Both the position numbers and the translations under genes were made by a program. Below the pieces are notes generated by a model. That model made no database searches. It had not been told where the DNA came from and saw nothing but the letters and a program-made list of their open reading frames with translations. Of a DNA stretch of 64,000 bases, positions 55,082-63,036 are shown piece by piece (positions within the stretch are counted from its first letter, which is position 1; every line of letters begins with the position of its first letter). The stretch comes from Pseudomonas putida (GTDB lineage Bacteria; Pseudomonadota; Gammaproteobacteria; Pseudomonadales; Pseudomonadaceae), in the NCBI RefSeq assembly GCF_004357765.1, contig NZ_SMTE01000021.1, positions 1 to 64,000 on the forward strand, read 5' to 3'.

Positions 55082-56275
55082 ATGGTAAAGGAAAGTCATG
55101 AGTATTCAGCGCTGTTCGCGTCGGATAAAGTAACACCTGGGAAGTCCTTCACCTTTGAACAATTGGACAGCGAGCAGCGCGCAGCTCTCATACCCAGTCA
55201 ACTGTTCGATCATAAGAAAAATGACCCGGCATTCATTTTTAGTTCGGACAATCTATTAACCATCAAGCGCTATGAACATGCCGTTGGACGCTTGCCCAGT
55301 CATCAGGAGATTGAGGCAAACCGAGCCTTTGCCATCTTGCAGATCGACGTCGCCGACGTGAAAGTGCTGTTTGACAATCTGCGAGCGCACGCCAACTCCT
55401 GGGATGCGATCGAAGACGAATGCAAGCGTTTAGGTTCCGGCTTGCAGGTATTTGCCGAATCAATCATCACGGAAGGCGCTGCGCTGATAGCGCAGATCAA
55501 GGCAATGGACTCCTGGAGTGCCCAGGTCGACAGCAAGGCCCTGGGTGCCGCAGCCTTCATGAACGATGATGGCAAGACCTTCCGCGAGCAGGTCGACGCC
55601 CACCTCTCGTTGATCAAAGAGGATGTCCTGCACCAACGCAGCAACATTCAACACATCAGGGCGCTTGTCGACCGTTTCGGTGATGACATTAGCGAAAATC
55701 TCAAGCCCATGACCGATGCCTTGTTGGCGCAGGTCCAGAGCCAATCCGTTCCCGAAAAACTGGTCGAGCTGCAGCAGAAGCTTGCCGAGTTGGACGAGGC
55801 CATACAATTCAATTTGAGCCAATATAAAACCTTTGTCGGTGTTTCTTTCTCCGGCTTGGCGTTTGGCCCTTATGGGCTCATCATTACCGGTGGCATCTTC
55901 GGCGCCAAAGCTGAAAAGGTCAGAAATGAAAAGAACGAACTGATTAAACAACGCGCGCAGGTGGACCGCGACATCAAAGCGCTCGTTGGTGATGTCGGTG
56001 GATTCGAAACCATCGGTGAGCATATCTTGGACATACAGTTTCGCCTGGTTGACGTCAGTGTCGCGGCAAAGAATCTAGAGGATGTCTGGATTCTCTTGGG
56101 ATCTTATGTAGAACATTCCATCAGAAGAGCCGAGCGGGTGTCGACCCAGTTGGAGCTTCGTCACTTCGTCACTTCGTTCGAGCGGGTCATCAGGCCTTGG
56201 AACAACATCCAAGACATCTCGGTCCAGCTTTCTCGGCTGTTCAACAAAGCGCTCAAACTCGAAGGAGACGAATAA
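55082..56275 (+). CDS. XaxA-like binary toxin subunit A
   Basis: A 397-residue mostly helical protein resembling the alpha-xenorhabdolysin A (XaxA/PaxA) subunit of a binary pore-forming toxin known from Xenorhabdus and Photorhabdus. Long helices flank a hydrophobic segment at 251-275 ([20 protein letters not shown] plus), the predicted membrane-active tongue. No signal peptide is present, as in the family. Local base composition is more AT-rich than in the flanking core genes, suggesting acquisition. GAGG precedes the ATG. Its stop is 3 bp from subunit B. The call rests on remembered family features and context. Confidence 0.7.
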   Translation: MVKESHEYSALFASDKVTPGKSFTFEQLDSEQRAALIPSQLFDHKKNDPAFIFSSDNLLTIKRYEHAVGRLPSHQEIEANRAFAILQIDVADVKVLFDNLRAHANSWDAIEDECKRLGSGLQVFAESIITEGAALIAQIKAMDSWSAQVDSKALGAAAFMNDDGKTFREQVDAHLSLIKEDVLHQRSNIQHIRALVDRFGDDISENLKPMTDALLAQVQSQSVPEKLVELQQKLAELDEAIQFNLSQYKTFVGVSFSGLAFGPYGLIITGGIFGAKAEKVRNEKNELIKQRAQVDRDIKALVGDVGGFETIGEHILDIQFRLVDVSVAAKNLEDVWILLGSYVEHSIRRAERVSTQLELRHFVTSFERVIRPWNNIQDISVQLSRLFNKALKLEGDE

Positions 56276-56278
56276 ATC

Positions 56279-57199
56279 ATGGACATCAAAGCAGACGATC
56301 TACCGGACATCGGCGCAATGCTGTCTATCGAAAGCCGATTGAACGACCTTTATCACAGTAAGACTGCCGGTATGGTCCCGGCCGTTCGCGAGCGCTTGCG
56401 CGATTTGAGGGGGCTGATACAGGGTAGTAACGATATTCTGCGGGAAAATGTGATCAGTGCGCTGGTGGCGTTGAACATGGACCTCGAATTCTCCTCGACA
56501 GCGACCGAGGAGGACCTGCTACGTTCCTGCCAGTTCCTGAATGAGGAAATGGTGCAGATTGCCCAGGCAGTCGAGCGTGTGACGCGTTACCGATCACCCT
56601 CGCTCATCGCGGTGGCCGAGGACAACGATCAGCGTGTCGCCAGCAGTCGCGCCGCGGTGGAACGCCAGGAGCAGTTGATCGCCGCGCAACGCAAGCGCTT
56701 GTCCGAAGTCGATGAGCTGCTAAACACCTTGGATCGACCCTCAGTACAGAAGGCGCTGCGCAACCTGATCCCGCAGGAAAAAGATATCGATGCCATGCTG
56801 TCCGCGTTCAGCGATCCCACCCTCAGCGTGGGGTTGGTCAAAACAGCCCTGGAGAAGCTCAACCAGAACCTTGACCTGCTCGAGCAAGGGCGCAGGTTTT
56901 CCGATGTGTTGGATGCACGGGCGCGGCTTGCCGCTCAACTGGAGGAACAGATGCGGCTATTGCAGGAGTTGCAACGGCAACTGCAAGCAGCCCAGGGGAG
57001 GGGCGGGCAGTTGGTGGGTGCACGGGAGCTGCTGGCGCTGCGCGAGCCTTGGTTGGAGCAGGCCAACAGGTTCACGGTGCGTTGGCAAGCGCTCTCGGTC
57101 ACGCTTCGGAGATGCACCGAACTGCATGACTTGGTCACCGCTCTGGGTGAGGCGCGTGACTACCTGCTGGCGCTGCGTCGGCGAATCGAAGCGGTCTGA
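56279..57199 (+). CDS. XaxB-like binary toxin subunit B
   Basis: A 306-residue helical protein in the position of XaxB, immediately after subunit A. Extended heptad-type helices occur (SRAAVERQEQLIAAQRKRLS, ARLAAQLEEQMRLLQELQRQ). An amphipathic middle (DIDAMLSAFSDPTLSVGLVK) could be the region that forms the pore; no strongly hydrophobic helix stands out, which is odd given XaxB lines the pore in the known structure. No signal peptide. The gene ends next to the convergent inhibitor gene. Alternative: a coiled-coil protein unrelated to XaxB. Confidence 0.62.
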   Translation: MDIKADDLPDIGAMLSIESRLNDLYHSKTAGMVPAVRERLRDLRGLIQGSNDILRENVISALVALNMDLEFSSTATEEDLLRSCQFLNEEMVQIAQAVERVTRYRSPSLIAVAEDNDQRVASSRAAVERQEQLIAAQRKRLSEVDELLNTLDRPSVQKALRNLIPQEKDIDAMLSAFSDPTLSVGLVKTALEKLNQNLDLLEQGRRFSDVLDARARLAAQLEEQMRLLQELQRQLQAAQGRGGQLVGARELLALREPWLEQANRFTVRWQALSVTLRRCTELHDLVTALGEARDYLLALRRRIEAV

Positions 57200-57206
57200 C
57201 CGACGC

Positions 57207-57602
57207 TCAGCGCACCCGGACTTCGCAATCGAAGGTCTGCACCGGTTGCACTTCCGGGGCCCAGGGTTGTTGATAGACCAGGACCAGGTGGCCGTCGCCG
57301 GCCGCCTCGGCCTGGAAGCGCCAGGTGGATTCGCCGGCGGTACCGACCAGACCGCTGTCCTCGGGGGCGGCATAGACTTCTGGGCCAAGGCTGCGCAGCA
57401 CACCTGGGGCTGCGTCCTGAACCCGCCAGCGATAGCCGGTAGAGGGGTTGCTGGGCAGGGTCAGGCTGACGACCTGGCCGACCAGCAGACGCTTGGGACA
57501 TTCACTGTCGGCATCCAGTTCGGCGGGTTTGTTCTGGGGCTGTTGGGCGCAGGCTGCGAGCAAGGCAAGGCCCAGTGGAACGAACAGGCGAGGGGCGGAC
57601 AT
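57207..57602 (-). CDS. Chagasin-type (I42) peptidase inhibitor lipoprotein
   Basis: A 131-residue protein with a lipoprotein signal (LFVPLGLALLAACAQQ; lipobox LAAC) and the chagasin/I42 inhibitor loop NPSTGYRW at about residue 55. The DSGLVGTAGESTWRFQAEAA segment matches the second loop region. It would inhibit papain-like cysteine peptidases in the periplasm or at the surface. It is convergent with the toxin pair, and lon lies further upstream. The target protease is unknown. Confidence 0.8.
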   Translation of the reverse strand: MSAPRLFVPLGLALLAACAQQPQNKPAELDADSECPKRLLVGQVVSLTLPSNPSTGYRWRVQDAAPGVLRSLGPEVYAAPEDSGLVGTAGESTWRFQAEAAGDGHLVLVYQQPWAPEVQPVQTFDCEVRVR

Positions 57603-57677
57603 GGCGGCTCCGGAGGCAGACGATGGCCTGAGGATAACCGATGACGCCGGGTTTTTGTGCAGTTGGCAAGGGCCGCG

Positions 57678-57756
57678 TCGCCGGCAAGCTGGCGCCTAGG
57701 GATACACCGCCGTTCCAAGGGGCGTCGGATTCCCGTAGGCGTCGGCTTGCCGGCGA
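57678..57756. repeat. Inverted REP-type element downstream of lon
   Basis: TCGCCGGCAAGCTGGCGCCTA (57678-57698, 21 bp) and its inverted partner at 57736-57756 differ at three positions. The GCCGGCAAGC core is typical of Pseudomonas intergenic repeats. It lies 4 bp after the lon stop and probably acts as an mRNA 3' structure. Confidence 0.75.
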
Positions 57757-57760
57757 TCGA

Positions 57761-60181
57761 TCAGAACAACACTTTGACCACGTCAGCGAAGCGCTTGGCG
57801 AAGTGCACCGTCAAGCCTTCTCGCAGGTAATCGGGCAGCTCTTCGAAATCGCCACGGTTGGCCTCGGGCAAGATCAGCTCGTAGATTTTCTGCCGCTTGG
57901 CCGCGATCACCTTTTCGCGCACGCCGCCAATCGGCAGCACCTGGCCGGTAAGCGTCAGTTCGCCGGTCATGGCCACGCCTTTCTTCGGTGCCTGGTCGCG
58001 CGCCAGCGACAGCAGTGCGCTGGCCATGGTCACCCCGGCGCTCGGGCCATCCTTGGGCGTGGCGCCTTCAGGCACGTGCAGATGGATGAAGGCTTCGTTG
58101 AAGAAGCCCGGCTCGCCACCGAACTGCTTGAGGTTGGAGCTGACATAGCTATAGGCGATCTCTGCAGACTCCTTCATCACATCGCCGAGCTTACCGGTCA
58201 GCTTAAGGCCACGGTTGAGCGTATGGATGCGCGTCGCCTCGATCGGAAGCGTCGCCCCTCCCATGCTGGTCCAAGCCAGGCCAGTGATCACGCCTTTGCC
58301 GGCCAGTACCTGTTCGCTGCGGAATACCGGCATGCCCAGGGCGGCCTCGAGGTCCTTGGGACCGATCTTGAGCTTGGCTTGCGGGTCGTCCAGCAACTTG
58401 ACCACCGCCTTGCGTATCAGTTTGCCGAGTTGTTTTTCCAGCTGGCGAACTCCGGCCTCACGGGCATACCCCTCGATCACCGTGCGCAATGCGCTGTCGC
58501 TGATGCTCAGACTGCTCTTGGCGACACCGGCCTTGGCCAATTGCTTGGGCCATAGGTGCCGCTTGGCGATGGCCAGCTTTTCTTCGGTGATGTAGCCGGA
58601 GAGACGGATCACTTCCATACGGTCGAGCAAGGGGCCGGGGATCGAGTCGAGGGTATTGGCGGTACATACGAAGAGCACTTTCGACAGGTCCAGGCGCAGG
58701 TCGAGGTAATGATCGAGGAAGTCGACGTTCTGCTCGGGATCGAGGGTTTCGAGCAAAGCCGAGGCCGGATCGCCCTGGTAGCTCTGGCCCATCTTGTCGA
58801 TCTCGTCGAGCATGATCACCGGATTCATCACCTCGACATCCTTCAGTGCCTGCACCAGCTTGCCAGGTTGAGCGCCGATGTAGGTGCGGCGGTGACCTTT
58901 GATCTCGGCTTCGTCGCGCATGCCGCCGACACTGAAGCGGTAGAATGGCCGGCCCAAAGACTCGGCGATCGACTTGCCGATGCTGGTCTTACCCACGCCT
59001 GGCGGCCCCACCAGCAGCACGATGGAGCCACTGATTTCGCCTTTCCAGGCACCAACGGCGAGGAATTCGAGGATACGTTCCTTGATGTCATCGAGCCCAG
59101 CATGGTGCTGGTCGAGTATCTTGCGCGCATGCTTGAGGTCGAGCTTGTCCTTGCCATACACGCCCCAGGGCAAGGCGGTGGCCCAGTCCAGGTAATTGCG
59201 GGTGACGGCGTATTCGGGCGAGCCGGTTTCCAGGATCGCCAGCTTGCCCATCTCTTCGTCGATGCGCTTCTTCGCCTGCTCGGGCAGGGTTTTGCCCGCC
59301 AGCCGTTGCTCGAACTGTTCCAGGTCGGCACTGCGATCGTCCTTGGTCAGGCCCAGCTCCTGCTGGATGACCTTGAGCTGTTCTTTGAGGAAGAACTCGC
59401 GCTGATGCTCGCCGATCTGGCGATTGACCTCTGCGGAAATCTCGTTCTGCAGGCGCGCGACCTCGACTTCCTTGCGCAGCATCGGCAGGACCTTCTCCAT
59501 GCGCTTGAGCATCGGCACGCAGTCGAGCACTTCCTGCAACTGTTGGCCTGTGGCCGATGTCAGGGCGGCGGCGAAATCGGTGAGCGGCGAAGGGTCGTTG
59601 GGGCTGAAGCGGTTGAGGTAGTTCTTCAGCTCTTCGCTGTACAGCGGGTTGAGTGGCAGCAGCTCCTTGATCGCGTTGATCAGGGCCATGCCGTAGGCCT
59701 TGACCTCATCGGTCGGTACGGCGGGTTCCCGTGGGTAGTCGACTTCCACCAGGTAGGGCGGGCGGTGATGCTTGAGCCAGGTGCGGATGCGCACGCGGGT
59801 CAGGCCTTGGGCGACGAACTGCAGCTTGCCGTTTTCACGACTGGCATGGTGCACCTTGACCAGGGTGCCGTACTCGGGCAGGGCCGAGGTGTCGAAATGA
59901 CGATGGTCTTCTGGCGGAGTATCCATGAAGAACAGCGCTAGGGAATGGTGCGGCGTCTTGGCCACCAGGTCGAGGGTCTCGGCCCAGGGCTCTTCGTTGA
60001 CGATCACCGGAAGCACCTGAGCCGGGAAGAACGGGCGGTTGTGGATCGGGATCACATAGACCTTGTCCGGCAATTGCTGGCCGGGCAGGGCGAGCGCATG
60101 GCCGCGTCCGGCCTGGGCATCGAGGTGTTCGACTGTACTGTGTTCGTCGGGTTGTTCGGGGAAATCCTGCTGGTCGCTCAT
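57761..60181 (-). CDS. lon: Lon ATP-dependent protease
   Basis: An 806-residue Lon protease. The N-terminal LON substrate-binding domain (PDKVYVIPIHNRPFFPAQVL start) precedes the AAA+ domain with Walker A VGPPGVGKTSIGKSIAESLG and ISGSIVLL. The C-terminal serine-lysine peptidase has the catalytic Ser in TPKDGPSAGVTMASAL and the Lys in GGVREKVIAAKR. P. putida has a further lon beside clpX, so this is likely the second Lon. It is transcribed alone between repeats, upstream of the inhibitor gene. Confidence 0.94.
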   Translation of the reverse strand: MSDQQDFPEQPDEHSTVEHLDAQAGRGHALALPGQQLPDKVYVIPIHNRPFFPAQVLPVIVNEEPWAETLDLVAKTPHHSLALFFMDTPPEDHRHFDTSALPEYGTLVKVHHASRENGKLQFVAQGLTRVRIRTWLKHHRPPYLVEVDYPREPAVPTDEVKAYGMALINAIKELLPLNPLYSEELKNYLNRFSPNDPSPLTDFAAALTSATGQQLQEVLDCVPMLKRMEKVLPMLRKEVEVARLQNEISAEVNRQIGEHQREFFLKEQLKVIQQELGLTKDDRSADLEQFEQRLAGKTLPEQAKKRIDEEMGKLAILETGSPEYAVTRNYLDWATALPWGVYGKDKLDLKHARKILDQHHAGLDDIKERILEFLAVGAWKGEISGSIVLLVGPPGVGKTSIGKSIAESLGRPFYRFSVGGMRDEAEIKGHRRTYIGAQPGKLVQALKDVEVMNPVIMLDEIDKMGQSYQGDPASALLETLDPEQNVDFLDHYLDLRLDLSKVLFVCTANTLDSIPGPLLDRMEVIRLSGYITEEKLAIAKRHLWPKQLAKAGVAKSSLSISDSALRTVIEGYAREAGVRQLEKQLGKLIRKAVVKLLDDPQAKLKIGPKDLEAALGMPVFRSEQVLAGKGVITGLAWTSMGGATLPIEATRIHTLNRGLKLTGKLGDVMKESAEIAYSYVSSNLKQFGGEPGFFNEAFIHLHVPEGATPKDGPSAGVTMASALLSLARDQAPKKGVAMTGELTLTGQVLPIGGVREKVIAAKRQKIYELILPEANRGDFEELPDYLREGLTVHFAKRFADVVKVLF

Positions 60182-60237
60182 GGGGCACCTGCGTGAATGG
60201 CTATGGTGCTTAGATGGGGCGGGCGGCGGAGGGTTTC

Positions 60238-60318
60238 AAGCGGCAGGCCACAAGCCACAAGCGATCAAGCGGGCTCACCGGCACCGCTTGATCGCTTGTG
60301 GCTTGCAGCTTGCCGCTT
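60238..60318. repeat. Long near-perfect hairpin downstream of gcd
   Basis: Arms 60238-60272 and 60284-60318 (35 nt each) pair with three mismatches around an 11-nt loop. Repeated CAAGC and GCTTG words (ACAAGCCACAAGCGATCAAG) are characteristic of another Pseudomonas dispersed repeat. It ends 5 bp before the gcd stop codon on the coordinate axis, so it begins immediately downstream of gcd. Confidence 0.85.
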
Positions 60319-60323
60319 GCAGC

Positions 60324-62735
60324 TCAATCCGCCAATTTGTAAGCGATGATGTAGTCGCCCATGCGAGTGCCCAGCGAGCCGTGACCGCCGGCGACGATCA
60401 GCACGTATTGTTTGCCGTCCTTGCCGGTATAGGTCATCGGTGTGGCCTGGCCACCGGCGGGCAGGCGAGCCTTCCACAGTTCCTTGCCGTCATTGGTGTC
60501 ATAGGCGCGCAGGTACTGGTCCAGGGTACCGGCCAGGAAGCCGACGCCGCCGGCGGTGACGATCGAACCTCCCATGCTCGGCACGCCCACCGGCAAGCCG
60601 ATCGGCACTGGCGTACTGTCGCGGGTGGTGCCGTTCTTGCGCTTCCACACCACTTTGTTGGTGAACAGGTCGATGGCCGCTACATAGCCCCAGGAGGGCG
60701 CTTGGCAAGGCACGCCCAGCGGCGACATGAACGGGTGCATGATCACTGCGTACGGCGCACCGGTGTTGGGTTGTACGCCGCTGGTCTCGCTCTCGCGCTT
60801 GCTGCCGGCAGCCACCTGCTCGCGCGGCACCATCTTCGACACGAAGGCCATGTAGTTGGGCGAGGCGAACAGCAACTGGCGCACGGGGTCGACTGAGACA
60901 CCACCCCAGTTGAACACCCCGACATTGCCCGGGTAGATCAGGCTGCCCTGTTCCGACGGCGGCGTGTATTGGCCTTCGTAGCGCAGTTCGCGGAACTGGA
61001 TGCGGCACAGCATCTGGTCGAACGGCGTGGCGCCCCACATGGCCTGCTCACTGAGTTCCGGGCCCAGCAGGTTGAGGTCCGAGCGCGCTTGGGTCGGCGC
61101 GGTGTGGTCACCGGGAACGGCGCCTTGGGGCGTCGGGATTTCGCGGATCGGCACGATCGGCGTGCCGTCACGGCGGTCGAGCACGTAAAGGCTGCCTTGT
61201 TTGGTGGGCACGATGATCGCCGGCTTGATGCCGTCGTCGGTCTTCAGGTGTACCAGGGTCGGCTGGCTGCCGACGTCCATGTCCCAGAGGTCGTGATGAG
61301 TGAACTGGTAGTTCCAGCGGACCTTGCCGGTAGCCAGGTCAAGCGCGACCACGCCAGCACTGTACTTCTCCGCGCCGGGGGTGCGGTTGGCGCCGTATTG
61401 GTCGGGCGTCTGGTTACCCAGGGGGAGGTAGATCAGGCCGAGTTTCTCGTCGACACTGGCCAGCGACCACATGTTGGCCGAGTTGCGGCTGTACGTCTTG
61501 CCGGGGGCCAAGGGCTTGGTGTCTTCAGGATTGTCGCTGTCCCAGTTCCAGACCAGACGACCGTCGTGCACGTCGTAGGCGCGGATCACCCCAGAGGGCT
61601 CGTCGGTCGACTCGTTGTCCGTGACATGACCGCCGATGATCACCAGTTCACGGGTGATCGCTGCCGGCGACGTGGAGTAATACCCACCGGCGGTGAACGG
61701 CCCCATACCGATACTCAGGTCGATGGCGCCCTGGTTGGCGAAGCCTTCGCAGACCCGGCCATTGTCGGCGTTGATGGCGATCAGGCGAGCGTCGGCGGTT
61801 GGCAGGTACAGACGACGCGGGCAGGCCAGCGCCACCGCCTGGCCGGCTTCGGATACCTTCGGTACCGGACTGCCATCGCGGCTGACGTAGCTGTTCTCGT
61901 CATAGTACGAGACGCCGCGGCAGGTCATGTGGGCAAAGCCCTTGAAGGTGTGGGTAGGGCTTTTGATCTGCGGGTCGAAACGCCAGATCTCGGCACCGGT
62001 GTCCGGATCCAGGGCCAGCACCCGGCCATGGGCGGTGCAGGCATAGAGCATGCCGTTGGCCTTGAGTGGGGTGTTCTCGTTGGTCAGTTCGACTGGATCG
62101 TTGTCGGTCGGCAGGTCGCCGGTGCGAATGCGCCAGGCTTCTTCCAGACGATAGGCGTTATGCGGCGTGATCTGGCGCAGTGGCGAGTAGCGGTCGCCAT
62201 GTTCTGTGCGTCCATAGGCCTGCCAATCACCGTCAGGCATCGACGGCGCGGCGCTGGCCATTTCGCTGCTCTCGCGGCCCACTTCGCCGAACACTTCGCC
62301 TGGGTGGGTGAACTGACTGGCCAGCGCGCAGGCGCCCGACGCGAGCACCGCGACGCTGAGCAGGGCAGTGTTGGCCTTGGAGGCCGGCCCGGTGAGTGGG
62401 CGGCGTGCCCAGGGCAGCAGCAGGATCACGCCGATGGCGAACCACAGCGACAGGCGTGGCACCAGTTGCCACCAATCCAGGCCGACTTCCAGCAGTGCCC
62501 ACGCCGTGCTGCCCAACAACAATACACCGTACAAACCCAAGGCGATGCGGCGCAGGGCCAGCAATAGGATGCCGCTCAGGGCGAAACCGATGCCGGCGAT
62601 CAAATAATAAAGCGATCCCCCCACCAGGCTAAGCTTGATACCGCCTGCCAGCAAGGCAAGGCCCATCACCAGCAACAGCACGCCCATGATGCGTGGTAGC
62701 CGGTGTTTTTCATTCTTGGCACCTTCGGTGCTCAT
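60324..62735 (-). CDS. gcd: Membrane-bound PQQ-dependent glucose dehydrogenase
   Basis: An 803-residue quinoprotein that oxidises glucose to gluconolactone at the periplasmic face and passes electrons to ubiquinone. Five N-terminal hydrophobic segments (residues about 10-150, e.g. IMGVLLLVMGLALLAGGIKL) anchor it. The PQQ propeller begins DWQAYGRTEHGDRYSPLRQI and includes FTHHDLWDMDVGSQPTLVHL and the C-terminal GGSIVTAGGVGFLAGTLDQY. The ATG start and length match P. putida Gcd. It would need PQQ from a pqq operon elsewhere and feeds the periplasmic gluconate route. Confidence 0.96.
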   Translation of the reverse strand: MSTEGAKNEKHRLPRIMGVLLLVMGLALLAGGIKLSLVGGSLYYLIAGIGFALSGILLLALRRIALGLYGVLLLGSTAWALLEVGLDWWQLVPRLSLWFAIGVILLLPWARRPLTGPASKANTALLSVAVLASGACALASQFTHPGEVFGEVGRESSEMASAAPSMPDGDWQAYGRTEHGDRYSPLRQITPHNAYRLEEAWRIRTGDLPTDNDPVELTNENTPLKANGMLYACTAHGRVLALDPDTGAEIWRFDPQIKSPTHTFKGFAHMTCRGVSYYDENSYVSRDGSPVPKVSEAGQAVALACPRRLYLPTADARLIAINADNGRVCEGFANQGAIDLSIGMGPFTAGGYYSTSPAAITRELVIIGGHVTDNESTDEPSGVIRAYDVHDGRLVWNWDSDNPEDTKPLAPGKTYSRNSANMWSLASVDEKLGLIYLPLGNQTPDQYGANRTPGAEKYSAGVVALDLATGKVRWNYQFTHHDLWDMDVGSQPTLVHLKTDDGIKPAIIVPTKQGSLYVLDRRDGTPIVPIREIPTPQGAVPGDHTAPTQARSDLNLLGPELSEQAMWGATPFDQMLCRIQFRELRYEGQYTPPSEQGSLIYPGNVGVFNWGGVSVDPVRQLLFASPNYMAFVSKMVPREQVAAGSKRESETSGVQPNTGAPYAVIMHPFMSPLGVPCQAPSWGYVAAIDLFTNKVVWKRKNGTTRDSTPVPIGLPVGVPSMGGSIVTAGGVGFLAGTLDQYLRAYDTNDGKELWKARLPAGGQATPMTYTGKDGKQYVLIVAGGHGSLGTRMGDYIIAYKLAD

Positions 62736-63036
62736 CGTAGGTACTCCGTCAGGTCAAAATTCAGTGCTTGCGCACTTAAAGTAGTAGCAGCCGACAATCA
62801 TCGTTTCGTTTGAGATAGCGCTGTCTTTGGAAAATGGACAACAGTCGAGCGCGGCGAGTCTGGCCAGGCTCGACGTTCAGGGCGCTATCTGGAAGGAATG
62901 AATCGATTCAGCGTGGGCGGGAGGATAGCGTGCTGGCTCGATGAAAAAAAGACAGATTGTCGCAGGGAATCGTTGCCGATCCGGTAACAGTGGGCGGCCC
63001 ATCGCCGGCGCGACGGCGATGGGCGTCCAGGCCGGA
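62736..63036. other. gcd upstream region
   Basis: About 300 bases between the TonB receptor and gcd, both on the minus strand. It contains an AT-rich stretch (62758-62790) likely to hold the gcd promoter. No porin or other gene is supported here. A short inverted repeat CCCATCGCCG with CGGCGATGGG (62998-63024) follows the receptor stop and may terminate it. Confidence 0.45.

Noticed and set aside
55263-56023. Several minus-strand frames within the toxin genes
   Set aside because: Shadows of the plus-strand genes, which are coupled to each other and have ribosome sites.
58556-59941. 461-codon frame opposite lon
   Set aside because: Antisense to the Lon catalytic and N-terminal domains, with the composition expected of a shadow frame.
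60969-62567. 532-codon frame opposite gcd
   Set aside because: Antisense to gcd; no recognisable domain.
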